Of a stretch of 64,000 bases of DNA, positions 1 through 8,439 are shown piece after piece. The position numbers and the translations under genes were made by a program. Position 1 is the first letter of the stretch. Each line of letters begins with the position of its first letter. Source of the stretch: Streptomyces durmitorensis (GTDB lineage: Bacteria; Actinomycetota; Actinomycetes; Streptomycetales; Streptomycetaceae); contig NZ_CP097289.1 of NCBI RefSeq assembly GCF_023498005.1, positions 3,782,001-3,846,000 on the forward strand, written 5' to 3'. The notes under the pieces are model-generated. The model was given only the letters and a program-made list of their open reading frames with translations. It searched no databases and was not told where the DNA came from.

Positions 1-1134
1 GTCGCCATCGACGAGGTCGACGCCCGCTCGGTGGTCGTCTCGGCCGACGGCCGCGAGGCGGCCGGGCTCCGGGACGCGGGCTACCAGCTCAAGGCCTTGG
101 CCGGACCCCCGAAGCGTACGAACGGCGAGCCCGTGGAGGCCAAGGACTTCCCGCCCGCCGACGCGAGGTACCACAACTACGCGGAGATGAACGCGGAGAT
201 CAACCAGCGCATCGCGGCCCATCCGACCCTGATGAGCAAGAGGGTCATCGGCAAGTCCTACTCGGGCCGGGACATCGTCGCCATCAAGATCAGTGACAAC
301 GTGGGCACCGACGAGGCCGAGCCCGAGGTCCTCTTCACCCACCACCAGCACGCCCGCGAGCACCTGACCGTCGAGATGGCGCTGTACCTCCTTCGCGAAC
401 TCGGCGACGACTACGGCACGGACGCGCGCATCAAGAAGATGGTCGACGAGCGCGAGATCTGGATCGTGCCGGACCTGAACCCGGACGGCGGCGAGTACGA
501 CATCGCGACCGGCTCCTACCGCAGCTGGCGCAAGAACCGCCAGCCCAACAGCGGTTCGTCGAACGTCGGCACCGACCTGAACCGCAACTGGGCCTACCGG
601 TGGGGCTGCTGCGGCGGCTCGTCCGGCTCCACGGGCTCCGAGACCTACCGCGGCCCGCGCGCCGAGTCGGCACCCGAGACGCAGGTCGTCTCCAACTTCG
701 TGCGCAGCCGCATCGTCGGCGGCAAGCAGCAGATCAAGGCCTCCATCGACTTCCACACGTACAGCGAGCTGGTCCTGTGGCCGTACGGCTACACGTACAG
801 CGACACGGGCCCCGGCCTCACCCAGGACGACCGCGACGCGCACGCCGCCATCGGCCGGAAGATGGCCGCGAGCAACGGCTACACGCCGCAGCAGTCCAGC
901 GACCTCTACATCACGGACGGGTCGATCAACGACTGGCTCTGGGGCAACCAGAAGATCTTCAGCTACACCTTCGAGATGTACCCGTCGTCCGCGGGCGGCG
1001 GCGGCTTCTACCCGCCCGACGAGGTGATCGAGCGGGAGACGAACCGCAACAGGGACGCGGTTCTGCAGCTCCTGGAGAACTCGGACTGCATGTACCGGTC
1101 CATCGGCAAGGAGCAGCAGTACTGCACCAGTTGA
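1..1134 (+). CDS. Secreted zinc carboxypeptidase, M14 family (5' end outside window)
   Basis: The reading frame is open from base 1, so the N-terminus lies outside the window. Visible zinc-ligand motifs of the M14 carboxypeptidase family are HxxE in HHQHAREH (H and E), a downstream His in FHTYSELV, and the catalytic Glu in YTFEMYP. The region LNPDGGEYD and the DLNRNW motif are also typical of M14 enzymes (substrate carboxylate binding by Asn-Arg). Adjacent Cys-Cys and a Cys pair at the C-terminus suggest disulfides, fitting an exported enzyme that trims C-terminal residues from peptides outside the cell. The frame ends at a TGA followed by a terminator hairpin. Family assignment is firm; substrate preference cannot be read from sequence. 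Confidence 0.93.
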   Translation, partial: VAIDEVDARSVVVSADGREAAGLRDAGYQLKALAGPPKRTNGEPVEAKDFPPADARYHNYAEMNAEINQRIAAHPTLMSKRVIGKSYSGRDIVAIKISDNVGTDEAEPEVLFTHHQHAREHLTVEMALYLLRELGDDYGTDARIKKMVDEREIWIVPDLNPDGGEYDIATGSYRSWRKNRQPNSGSSNVGTDLNRNWAYRWGCCGGSSGSTGSETYRGPRAESAPETQVVSNFVRSRIVGGKQQIKASIDFHTYSELVLWPYGYTYSDTGPGLTQDDRDAHAAIGRKMAASNGYTPQQSSDLYITDGSINDWLWGNQKIFSYTFEMYPSSAGGGGFYPPDEVIERETNRNRDAVLQLLENSDCMYRSIGKEQQYCTS

Positions 1135-1154
1135 GGTGCGTGAACTGTCAGGAG

Positions 1155-1181
1155 CGGGCAGGGAGACTCGTTCCCTGCCCG
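1155..1181 (+). terminator. Terminator hairpin after the M14 carboxypeptidase
   Basis: Perfect 10-bp inverted repeat CGGGCAGGGA / TCCCTGCCCG with a 7-nt loop, 20 nt after the stop codon. No U-tract follows, which is usual for Streptomyces terminators. Confidence 0.7.
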
Positions 1182-1248
1182 AGCCGTACCCCCGTCCCCC
1201 GTGTGCTGCTAGCCTCGCGAGACAGGCTCACGGGGGACGAGGGCCATC

Positions 1249-1725
1249 ATGAGGACACCACGAACTGCCTTACGCACCTTGGTAGTTGCCCTGATCTCCG
1301 GTGCGCTGTTCCTGGGTGGAGCGGCGTGCTCGGGTGGGGCCGGGGACTCCGGAGGTCCGGGAGGTCCGGGAGGCCCCGGAGTGTCGGACGGGCCGGAAGC
1401 ACCGCCGGGCGAGAATCCGCCGGACTCCGGTGCGGCGACCTCGCATCAGGACACGGCGGGCCAGGACACGGCGGGCCAGGGCAGCGGGAAGCCGCACGGG
1501 GACGACGTGCCGCCGGTGGCGTCTCCCTCCGTGGACACCGGAAAGCCGGTGCCGCCCGGACCGGGTACGACACCCACCCACGAGCCGCCCTCCTCCCCTC
1601 CGGGCTGCACCGATCAGACCCCGGGGCCGGGCGAATCGGGCCCCTTCCAGTGCCCGCCTTCCCCCTCCAGCGTCTCCCCGCAGGTGCCTGGCATCACCCC
1701 ACCGGGCCCGACCCCCGCGCCGTGA
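1249..1725 (+). CDS. Putative Gly/Pro-rich lipoprotein
   Basis: 158 aa. It has a lipoprotein signal: basic start, hydrophobic stretch around residues 9-23 and a lipobox LGGAAC with Cys27, so it should be lipid-anchored on the outer face of the membrane. The rest is low complexity, Gly/Pro/Ser rich and probably unstructured, with two short GQDTAGQ-like repeats. GAGGG lies 5 nt before the ATG. The stop overlaps the GTG of the next gene, so the two are translationally coupled and probably act together. No enzymatic domain is visible. Confidence 0.7.
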   Translation: MRTPRTALRTLVVALISGALFLGGAACSGGAGDSGGPGGPGGPGVSDGPEAPPGENPPDSGAATSHQDTAGQDTAGQGSGKPHGDDVPPVASPSVDTGKPVPPGPGTTPTHEPPSSPPGCTDQTPGPGESGPFQCPPSPSSVSPQVPGITPPGPTPAP

Positions 1726-2705
1726 CCGGCCCGGACGACCGCACGGCGGCCCGGCGGGCCTCCCGGCAGCGGCGCAGAACGGCGGCCTCCACGCGCCGGG
1801 CACCGACAGCGAGCCGCCGCGTCCACATCCGCGCCCGCCCCGGTCCCGGCCCCGCCCCACCCGATCCGCCGAAGCCCGCGTCCGGCCTGATGGAACTGGT
1901 CAACGGCGCCGTCGGGGCAGGCACGTTGATCGCGGCACTGATGTTCTACGCGGGCATCATCCACAGCAGCTCGTACTACGCGTACTTCCGCCTCAACGTC
2001 TACTCGCTCGGTCTCGCACTGCCCCAAGTGACCATCTGGAGCCTGCGGTTGGTCACCATGGACGTCCTGATCGCCCTGGCACTCCTCGCGCTCGTCCCGC
2101 GTGCGCAGGAACTCCTGGCCGTGCTGCGGTTGCCGCCCGCCGCCCTCGCCCGTGTCCGCCGCGCGGCGCGTGCCGTGGTCCGGCTCAACCCGGTGATCGT
2201 CGCCGCCGGCGTCGTCCTGATGGTGCTGTGGCCGTACGTGCAGCCCTATGGCTGGGCGGCTCCCCTGCTGGTGGCCGCGGGCCTCGTGCTCGGGCAGAGC
2301 CGCACGGCCAACCCCGCGGCGCCCCCACACGGCTGGTGGCGCAAGGGACTGCCGGTGGCCGTCGCCGGGCTGTGCGTGGTGTGGGTGATCGCCCTGCTCG
2401 CCGGGCAGCTCGGACGGCAGGACGCCCGAGCCGCCGCCGACCGCCTGGTGAGCCGTACCGCCGTGGTCGTCCTGAGCACGGAGCGCCTGAGCATCAGGGG
2501 CCCCGGCATCATCGCGGAGGACCTCGGCAGGACCGTGCGCTACCGGTACCGCTACAGCGGCCTGCGGCTCCTGATCGAGCGCGACCGCCGCTACTACGTG
2601 CTCCCGCTGGGCTGGCAGAAGCGTACGGACGCCACGTACGTCATCGATGACGACGACACCGTCCGCATCGAACTGCTGCCGGGCACCCAGCCCCCGCGAC
2701 AGTGA
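1722..2705 (+). CDS. Multi-pass membrane protein, unknown function
   Basis: 327 aa from a GTG that overlaps the preceding stop in a GTGA arrangement. The first ~55 residues are Arg- and Pro-rich and look disordered; G/C at third positions there supports that they are coding. About five hydrophobic segments follow (for example AGTLIAALMFYAGII, VTMDVLIALALLALV, NPVIVAAGVVLMVLW, AAPLLVAAGLVLG, AVAGLCVVWVIALLAG), then a C-terminal soluble domain of about 100 residues. An alternative start is the ATG at 1890, which would remove the basic tail. I do not recognise the family. Coupling to the lipoprotein suggests a joint envelope role. Confidence 0.75.
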   Translation: MTGPDDRTAARRASRQRRRTAASTRRAPTASRRVHIRARPGPGPAPPDPPKPASGLMELVNGAVGAGTLIAALMFYAGIIHSSSYYAYFRLNVYSLGLALPQVTIWSLRLVTMDVLIALALLALVPRAQELLAVLRLPPAALARVRRAARAVVRLNPVIVAAGVVLMVLWPYVQPYGWAAPLLVAAGLVLGQSRTANPAAPPHGWWRKGLPVAVAGLCVVWVIALLAGQLGRQDARAAADRLVSRTAVVVLSTERLSIRGPGIIAEDLGRTVRYRYRYSGLRLLIERDRRYYVLPLGWQKRTDATYVIDDDDTVRIELLPGTQPPRQ

Positions 2706-2740
2706 AAGGCGCCCCGGACCATGACGGTCCGGGGCGCCTT
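2706..2740. terminator. Bidirectional terminator between the membrane protein gene and gntP
   Basis: Perfect 15-bp inverted repeat (2706-2720 and 2726-2740) around a 5-nt loop, starting right after the stop codon. It begins AAGG and ends CCTT, so it carries short A/U ends in both directions and can serve the convergent genes on either side. Confidence 0.85.
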
Positions 2741-2778
2741 CAGGGGTTATTCCGCCAGCTATTCCGCCAGCTCTTCCG

Positions 2779-4275
2779 CTACACGAACAGGCTCACCACG
2801 GCCGCCACCGCGAACCCGGCCAGGGAGAGGACCGACTCCAGGACTGTCCACGTCTTCAGCGTGTCCCGCTCCGAGATGCCGAAGTACTTCGCCACCATCC
2901 AGAAGCCGCCGTCGTTGACGTGCGAGGCGAAGATCGAACCCGCCGAGATCGCCATGATGACCAGGGCGACGAACGCCTGTGAGTGGTCGCCCTCGGCGAG
3001 GAGGGGGGCCACGATGCCCGCCGTCGTCACGATCGCCACCGTCGCCGAGCCCTGGGCGACGCGAAGGACCAGGGAGAGCAGGTAGGCGAGGACGATGATC
3101 GGCAGGCCTACGTCCTGGAAGGTGTCCGAGAGGGCCTTGGCCACGCCGCTCGCCTTGAGGACCGCGCCGAAGATACCGCCGGCGCCGACCACCAGGAGGA
3201 TGTTGCCGACCGGCTTCAGGGAGGAGGTCGACACCGTCTCCAGGGACTTGCGGGACCAGCCGCGCCGGATGCCGAGGAGGTAGTACGCCATGAGCAGGGC
3301 GATCGTCAGGGCGACGAAGGGGCTGCCGAAGAACTCGATGACGCTTCGCAGCGTCGAGGGGTCGAAGGCGATCGACGAGAAGGTCGCGAGGAGGATCAGG
3401 AACAGCGGCGTTCCGATGATCGCGAAGACCATGCCGAGCGGCACCGGCTTCTCGCGCGGCTCGACGCCTGCCGCACGCTGCTCGGCGACGACCGCCTGCC
3501 GCGCCTCGTCGGCGGCCTCGACCATGTCCTGCGGGACGGGCACGAAGATGCGCTTGCCGATCCAGGCCGAGTAGACCCAGGCGGCGATGACGGCCGGGAT
3601 GCCGCAGACGATGCCCATCAGGATGACCCAGCCGAGGTCCACCTTGAGCAGACCGGCCGCGGCCACCGGGCCCGGGTGCGGGGGCAGGAACGCGTGGGTC
3701 ATGGACAGACCCGCGAGCAGGGGCAGGCAGTAGAGCAGGATCGACTTGCCGCTGCGCTTGGCGGCGGCGTACACGATCGGCGCGAGGACGAAGATGCCGA
3801 CGTCGAAGAAGACCGGGATGCCGAAGATCAGGCCCGTGAGGCCCATCGCGAGGGGCGCCCGCTTCTCACCGAAGAGCCCGAGGAGGCGCGATGCCAACAC
3901 CTCGGCGCCGCCCGACACTTCGAGTATCGCGCCGAGCATCGTGCCGAGGCCGATGATGATCGCCACATGGCCGAGGATGCCGCCCATGCCGGACTCGATG
4001 ACGGATATCGCGTCGGACTTCTGGACCGTGCCGAAGAGTTCGGTGACGGAGAGGCCGGCCGAGAGGCCGACGACTATGGAGACCGCGAGCAGCGCCACGA
4101 AGGGCTGCAGCCTGACCTTGATGATCAGGAAGAGCAGAAGCACGATGCCGAGCGCGGCGACGGTCAGCAGGCCCGCCGTCCCGTCGATCAGGGTGAGGAT
4201 TCCGCCGGTGTGAGGTGGTTCCTCGGCGGCAGGGGCGGCGGCCGCGAGCGCGGCGAAGGGGGACGACGGGGACAT
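2779..4275 (-). CDS. GntP family permease (gluconate / D-serine type)
   Basis: 498 aa with about 12-14 hydrophobic segments, matching the usual ~450-aa GntP family plus a longer central loop. GntP members are proton symporters for gluconate and related sugar acids; the DsdX branch carries D-serine. Family-like segments include the GIPVFFDVGIFVLAPIV and LPPHPGPVAAA stretches. GAGGTC precedes the ATG. The gene lies downstream of ridA in the same direction but is separated from it by a strong hairpin, so it may be expressed at a lower level or from its own promoter. Given its neighbours (KDG-type kinase, D-amino acid enzymes), the cargo is probably a sugar acid, amino-sugar acid or D-amino acid; sequence alone does not decide. 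Confidence 0.9.
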   Translation of the reverse strand: MSPSSPFAALAAAAPAAEEPPHTGGILTLIDGTAGLLTVAALGIVLLLFLIIKVRLQPFVALLAVSIVVGLSAGLSVTELFGTVQKSDAISVIESGMGGILGHVAIIIGLGTMLGAILEVSGGAEVLASRLLGLFGEKRAPLAMGLTGLIFGIPVFFDVGIFVLAPIVYAAAKRSGKSILLYCLPLLAGLSMTHAFLPPHPGPVAAAGLLKVDLGWVILMGIVCGIPAVIAAWVYSAWIGKRIFVPVPQDMVEAADEARQAVVAEQRAAGVEPREKPVPLGMVFAIIGTPLFLILLATFSSIAFDPSTLRSVIEFFGSPFVALTIALLMAYYLLGIRRGWSRKSLETVSTSSLKPVGNILLVVGAGGIFGAVLKASGVAKALSDTFQDVGLPIIVLAYLLSLVLRVAQGSATVAIVTTAGIVAPLLAEGDHSQAFVALVIMAISAGSIFASHVNDGGFWMVAKYFGISERDTLKTWTVLESVLSLAGFAVAAVVSLFV

Positions 4276-4318
4276 CTTTGACCTCGTAAGTGCATGAAGC
4301 TTTCAGGGCAGGGGGGAT

Positions 4319-4361
4319 CACGGCGCGGCGCCCGAAGGGGGGAGTTGGGCGCCGCGCCGTG
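4319..4361 (-). terminator. Hairpin between ridA and gntP
   Basis: Perfect 15-bp inverted repeat (4319-4333 and 4347-4361) around a 13-nt purine-rich loop. It lies downstream of ridA and upstream of the gntP start on the minus strand, so it can end or attenuate transcription of the kinase-iclR-ridA unit before gntP. Confidence 0.75.
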
Positions 4362-4414
4362 ACGACTAGCGGCTTGCGGAGGGTGGATCAGGGAACGGGC
4401 TGGGACGGGCTGCG

Positions 4415-4828
4415 TCAGCTCAGGACGGCGAGCGCGTCGATCTCGATGAGCAGACCCTTGGGCAGGCCCACGTAGACCGTGGTGCGGGCCGATGCGGGGG
4501 CCTTGAGGCCCTGCTCCTCGAAGTACGCGTTGTAGATCTCGTTCATCTCGGCGAAGTGGTCCACGTCCGTGAGGTAGACGCGCATCATCATCACGTCGTC
4601 CCAGGTCGCGCCGCCCTCTTCGAGGATCGCCTTGACGTTGGCGAACGTCTGGAGGGTCTGCTCGCGCAGGGTCGGGCCCGCGGGGGTGGGGGCCTTGCCC
4701 TCCTCGGCGGGCAGGAAGCCGACCTGACCGGCGACCTGAAGGATGTTGCCCTTCTTCACGCCGTGGGAGAACTTCGCGGGCGGGGTGGTGTGGGTGGCCG
4801 GGGTGAGGGCGATCTTCTCGGTGGTCAT
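4415..4828 (-). CDS. RidA family enamine/imine deaminase
   Basis: 137 aa from the ATG encoding MTTEKIAL; the open frame continues upstream into iclR but only this start leaves a normal RidA. Family features are the ASART segment, whose Arg binds the substrate carboxylate, and the surrounding Rid/YjgF fold motifs (QVAGQVGF, DVDHFAEMNEIYNAYF). RidA hydrolyses the reactive 2-aminoacrylate-type enamines released by PLP dehydratases. It starts 7 nt after the iclR stop and so is co-transcribed with it. The likely partner is the PLP enzyme at 6791, encoded divergently. Confidence 0.92.
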   Translation of the reverse strand: MTTEKIALTPATHTTPPAKFSHGVKKGNILQVAGQVGFLPAEEGKAPTPAGPTLREQTLQTFANVKAILEEGGATWDDVMMMRVYLTDVDHFAEMNEIYNAYFEEQGLKAPASARTTVYVGLPKGLLIEIDALAVLS

Positions 4829-4835
4829 GACGTGC

Positions 4836-5594
4836 TCAGGCTTCCTTGAGGGGTGACTTGCCGGAGTACTCCCGGCTGATGGCGTCCGCCGTACGGCGCA
4901 CCAGCGGGAGCAGCGTGAGGAGTTCGTCGGCGGTGACGACGACGTTCGGCGCGGACACCGACATGGCGGCGACGACCCGGCCGTCCGCACCGCGGATGGG
5001 GGCCCCGATGCAGTTGATGGACTCCTCGTGGCCACCGAGGTCGGTGGCCCATCCCTGTTCGCGTACGGCGGCGAGTTCCTTGAGGAACGCGGCGGCGTTG
5101 GGCGTCGAACGGGACGTGTAGGTGGGGTAGTCGAGCTTCTCCGCGATGGCGCGGCGCTCGGCCTCGGGAAAGTCGGAGATCAGCAGCTTGGCCACGGCCG
5201 CGACGGTGATCGCGACGGGCTTCCCGATGCGCGAGTACATCCGCACCGGGTAGCGGCTCTCGACCTTGTCGATGTAGAGGACTTCCTGCTCCTCGTAGAC
5301 CGCGAGGTGGACCGTGTGGCCGCACTTCTCGTTGAGCGCGAGGAGGTGGGGGTGCGCGATCTCGCGTACGTCGAGGTTCTCGACGGCTTCCTGGGCGAGC
5401 GCGAAGAGGCGGGCGCCCAGGCGGTAGCGCTGGTCGGACTGGCGGTAGACCAGGCCGTGTTCGTGGAGCGTGCGCAGGAGTCGCAGGGCGGTGGACTTGT
5501 GCACTTCGAGACGCTCGGCGACCTGGCCGAGGTCGGCGGGGCCTTCGGCGAGCAGCGGCAGGATGGACAGGGCGCGGTCGACGGTCTGGCTCAT
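4836..5594 (-). CDS. IclR family transcriptional regulator
   Basis: 252 aa. The N-terminal winged helix-turn-helix (about residues 1-65, with LGQVAERLEVHKSTALRLLRTL) is followed by the IclR effector-binding domain (about 80-245, with the conserved GAPIRGADGRVVAAMSVSAPN stretch in the C-terminal part). IclR proteins bind palindromes near their own operon and respond to small metabolites such as 2-keto-3-deoxygluconate (KdgR type). The start overlaps the kinase stop by 4 nt. A 19-bp palindrome in the divergent promoter region (6752-6770) is the probable operator. The regulator likely controls both arms of this locus. Confidence 0.93.
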   Translation of the reverse strand: MSQTVDRALSILPLLAEGPADLGQVAERLEVHKSTALRLLRTLHEHGLVYRQSDQRYRLGARLFALAQEAVENLDVREIAHPHLLALNEKCGHTVHLAVYEEQEVLYIDKVESRYPVRMYSRIGKPVAITVAAVAKLLISDFPEAERRAIAEKLDYPTYTSRSTPNAAAFLKELAAVREQGWATDLGGHEESINCIGAPIRGADGRVVAAMSVSAPNVVVTADELLTLLPLVRRTADAISREYSGKSPLKEA

Positions 5595-6661
5595 GTACGT
5601 GCCTCCTCCTTGGCCTCAGTGTTCACGGGGACGCCGTCCGTCCAACCCGGGCCGAGACGAAGTGTCCCCCAGGCCTCTGCGTCCAGTGCGGCAAGGCGAT
5701 CGGTGTGCTCCCTCGCGGGCGGCGTGGCGAGGTCGCCGGGGACGGTGAGCGCGGCGGCGGCCATGAGGTGCCCGTGGCGAAGGCGCTGGTCGGCGGTCAG
5801 GCCGCGCAGGGTGGCGGAGAGGAATCCGGCGGCGAAGGCGTCGCCCGCGCCCACGGGGGCGACGACGTCGACCTTGAGCGCCGCCTGGAAGACGGCGGGC
5901 TCGCCCTCGGTGTAGACGGTGGCGCCGCCGCTGCCCTGCTTGACGACCAGGGTCGCGGGCTCGGGGAGCGCGGCGCGGATGGCGTCGGGGCCGCCGGTGA
6001 CGTCCCACGCGTCGGCGGCCTCGTCCTCGCCGACGAAGACGAGGTCGGCGCCGCGCGCGAGGTCGAGGAGGACGCGGGGGCTCTCGCTCGCCTCGCCGCT
6101 CCACAGACCGGGTCGGTAGTTGACGTCGAAGGACACCAGGGGGCGGCCGGGGCGGGGTGCGGTCAGCTCGCGCAGGAGGGCGAGGCAGTCCGCGGAGAGG
6201 GCGGCGGTGATGCCGGAGAGGTGCAGGATGCGGCCGCCGTCCAGGGCGTCGCGGTCCACGCTGCGCGGCGCCATCGCCGACGCCGCCGAGCCCGCGCGGT
6301 AGTAGAGGACCTCGTGGGCGTCGGTGTCGCGGTCGTCCGCCGTGCGGAAGTAGATGCCGGTGGGGCGGTGCGGGTCGCGGCCGACGCAGCGGGTGTCCAC
6401 GCCGTAGCGGGCGATCGCCTCGACGAGGTGGTCGCCGAAGCCGTCGGCGCCGACGCGGCTGACCCAGCGGGTGCGGTGCCCGGCCGCGGCGAGGGCGCAG
6501 GCGACGTTCGACTCGGCGCCGCCGATTCCGCGATCGAAGGAGGGGACGTCGGCGAGGCGGCCCGCGCGGGAGGGCAGGAACGTGACCATGGACTCGCCGA
6601 GTGCCACGACGTCCACTGCTGCCTGCGCGGCCTCTGCGGCGTTTGCGGCCTCTGCCGTCAC
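5591..6661 (-). CDS. kdgK: PfkB-family sugar kinase, 2-keto-3-deoxygluconate kinase-like
   Basis: 356 aa from a GTG preceded by AGGAAAG. PfkB signature 1 is near residues 44-60 (GIGGAESNVACALAAAG) and signature 2 contains GAGDAFAAGF with catalytic Asp274. The segments VVALGESMVTF, WVSRVGADGFG, RPTGIYFR and YYRAGSAASAM are typical of 2-keto-3-deoxygluconate (KDG) kinases, which make 2-keto-3-deoxy-6-phosphogluconate. It is the first gene of a kinase-iclR-ridA unit, with a 4-nt overlap to iclR. The first ~15 residues are Ala-rich and may be dispensable. The pairing with IclR and GntP supports sugar-acid catabolism; no KDPG aldolase gene is present in the window. Confidence 0.85.
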   Translation of the reverse strand: MTAEAANAAEAAQAAVDVVALGESMVTFLPSRAGRLADVPSFDRGIGGAESNVACALAAAGHRTRWVSRVGADGFGDHLVEAIARYGVDTRCVGRDPHRPTGIYFRTADDRDTDAHEVLYYRAGSAASAMAPRSVDRDALDGGRILHLSGITAALSADCLALLRELTAPRPGRPLVSFDVNYRPGLWSGEASESPRVLLDLARGADLVFVGEDEAADAWDVTGGPDAIRAALPEPATLVVKQGSGGATVYTEGEPAVFQAALKVDVVAPVGAGDAFAAGFLSATLRGLTADQRLRHGHLMAAAALTVPGDLATPPAREHTDRLAALDAEAWGTLRLGPGWTDGVPVNTEAKEEART

Positions 6662-6717
6662 GATCTTTCCTGCCCCTCAACCGACTGTCCGGATCCGTTG
6701 ACCCGGCGTTGGCTCGG

Positions 6718-6747
6718 ATGTTAGACAGCAGTAAGCGACATACGCAA
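6718..6747 (-). promoter_or_regulatory. Candidate promoter of the kinase-iclR-ridA unit
   Basis: On the minus strand, TTGCGT (6742-6747) and TAACAT (6718-6723) are separated by 18 bp and end about 57 nt before the kinase GTG. It sits next to the IclR-like palindrome. Confidence 0.45.
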
Positions 6748-6751
6748 TGAC

Positions 6752-6770
6752 CGTTGCACATTATGCAACG
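6752..6770. promoter_or_regulatory. Probable IclR operator in the divergent promoter region
   Basis: Perfect 7-bp arms CGTTGCA / TGCAACG around CATTA. It lies 20 nt before the ATG of the 6791 gene and just upstream of the minus-strand promoter, in the only divergent gap of the locus. Short A/T-centred palindromes of this size fit IclR-family binding sites. Assignment to the local IclR is inference. Confidence 0.6.
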
Positions 6771-6790
6771 CACCTTTTCGAGGAGGCGCC

Positions 6791-8098
6791 ATGGCCGCCG
6801 ACAACGCCGCAGACCACTCCGCCGGACGTGCCGCCCGGGAGCTCGCACGGCTCAGCGAGGAGCGAGTGGACCACCGCTTCAAGGGCCTGCCCCCGGACGC
6901 GGAGGGACTGACGGTCGGCGAGCTCGCGGCACAGCGCCGCAACCTCTTCACGGACGGCTTCACCACCCCCGTCCTCGCCCTCTCCGCCGAGCGCCTGGAG
7001 CACAACCTCGCGCTGATGGAGACGTACTCCGAGCGGCACGGCCTCGCCTTCGCCCCGCACGGCAAGACGTCCATGGCTCCGCAGCTCTTCGCGCGGCAGA
7101 TGGAGCGCGGCGCGTGGGGCATCACGCTGGCTGTGCCGCATCAGGTGCGGGTGGCGCGTGCCTTCGGGGTGGAGCGGATCTTCCTCGCCAATGAGCTGGT
7201 GGACGCTTCGGCGCTGCGCTGGATCGCGGGCGAACTGGACGCCGATCCCTCCTTCCGCTTCATCTGCTACGTCGACTCCGTGCCCGGCGTCGCCCTGATG
7301 GACGCCGCTCTGCGCGAGGCGAACGCGACGCGTCCGGTCGACGTCGTGGTGGAGCTCGGCGCGGGCGACGGGGCGCGCACCGGTGTGCGCACCGAAGCCG
7401 AGTGCGTGGAGATCGCCAACGCGGTCGCGGCGGCGGACACGCTGCGTCTGGTGGGCGTCGCGGGCTACGAGGGCGAGGTGCCGGAGGCGACGCCCGAGCG
7501 CGTGCGCGCCTGGCTGGAGCGGCTCACCGCGCTCGCGGTCGACTTCGACAAGGCGAACCGGTTCGCGGACCTGGACGAGGTCGTCGTCAGCGCCGGTGGC
7601 AGCGCGTGGTTCGACGCCGTGGCGGACGTCTTCGCCCAGATCCCCGAACTGTCGGTGCCTGTCCTGAAGTTGCTGCGTTCGGGTGCGTACGTCTCTCATG
7701 ACGACGGCCACTACCGCCACCTGACCCCCTTCAACCGCGTCCCGGACGAGGGCGCGCTGCACCCGGCGTTCCGGCTCTGGGCGCAGGTGGTGTCCCGGCC
7801 CACGCCGGAGCAGGCGTTCACGAACGCGGGGAAGCGGGACGCGGCGTACGACATCGACCTGCCCGAGGCGCAGGTCGTCCACCGGGGCGGGGTGGACCGG
7901 CCTGCTACGGGCGTCACGGTGACGGGCCTCTCCGACCAGCACGGGTGGGTCCGTACGACCCCGGAGGCGGATCTCGCCGTGGGTGACTGGGTGGGCATGG
8001 GGCTCTCGCACCCGTGCACGTCCTTCGACAAGTGGCAGCTGATTCCCCTGGTCGAGGGCGACGGAACGGTCACGGATTACATCCGCACCTATTTCTGA
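6791..8098 (+). CDS. PLP-dependent D-threonine aldolase / D-serine dehydratase-like enzyme (amino acid deaminase)
   Basis: 435 aa; AGGAGG precedes the ATG. It has the alanine racemase-like fold of the D-threonine aldolase/DSD1 family: the PLP lysine is in HGKT (Lys92), with VELGAGDGARTGVR and a Gly-rich VVSAGGSAWFD phosphate-binding region, and a C-terminal metal-site motif GLSDQHG then LSHPCTSFDKW (His and Cys ligands expected for the zinc or manganese of this family). These enzymes cleave or dehydrate D-beta-hydroxy amino acids. It is divergent from the kinase-iclR-ridA unit and upstream of a D-aminoacylase. RidA nearby fits an eliminase that releases enamines. Exact substrate unknown; D-serine, D-threonine or D-glucosaminate are the plausible options. 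Confidence 0.85.
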   Translation: MAADNAADHSAGRAARELARLSEERVDHRFKGLPPDAEGLTVGELAAQRRNLFTDGFTTPVLALSAERLEHNLALMETYSERHGLAFAPHGKTSMAPQLFARQMERGAWGITLAVPHQVRVARAFGVERIFLANELVDASALRWIAGELDADPSFRFICYVDSVPGVALMDAALREANATRPVDVVVELGAGDGARTGVRTEAECVEIANAVAAADTLRLVGVAGYEGEVPEATPERVRAWLERLTALAVDFDKANRFADLDEVVVSAGGSAWFDAVADVFAQIPELSVPVLKLLRSGAYVSHDDGHYRHLTPFNRVPDEGALHPAFRLWAQVVSRPTPEQAFTNAGKRDAAYDIDLPEAQVVHRGGVDRPATGVTVTGLSDQHGWVRTTPEADLAVGDWVGMGLSHPCTSFDKWQLIPLVEGDGTVTDYIRTYF

Positions 8099-8439
8099 CC
8101 CCTGGGCCTTGGGCGGATCCCCGATCACCCCGCGGTGCCGGGTGGGCGAACAAGCAGAACCGCCGCTCCGCGGCGGGTGTCTCCCACCCACCCACCCGAT
8201 TGCCCCGCGGCACGAGGGGGTGGGCGGGTGGGGACACCGCACACGCTGGGGACGGTGGGACGACCGCCACCCCCCGCAACGACCCGCAAGGGCCAGTCGC
8301 CGACGGTGGCTCGCCCCCGCCAGGGCCACCCGCACCCGACGACGAGAGTCGCACGGGTGGTGCGGGTGGGAGACACAACCCGGCCGGAGGCCGGATGCAC
8401 CACACGCAGCCCGCAGCCAAGCAAAGAGAGAGGCACCCC
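8099..8439. repeat. Intergenic region with a large imperfect hairpin (8176-8238)
   Basis: 341 nt without a gene. GGTGTC at 8176-8181 pairs with GACACC at 8233-8238, and the inner C-rich run CCCACCCACCC pairs with the G-rich run GGGTGGGCGGG, giving a stem-loop of about 63 nt. A second small hairpin, CCGCCGCTCCGCGGCGG, lies just upstream. A related G-rich block recurs at about 8350-8370 (CGGGTGGTGCGGGTGGG). The region could end transcription, act as a structured leader for the D-aminoacylase mRNA, or belong to a dispersed intergenic repeat family. No coding signal is seen. Confidence 0.6.

Noticed and set aside
2983..4281. 432-codon plus-strand frame across gntP
   Set aside because: It mirrors the hydrophobic permease as an Asp/Arg/His-rich sequence with no domain features, as expected of an antisense shadow.
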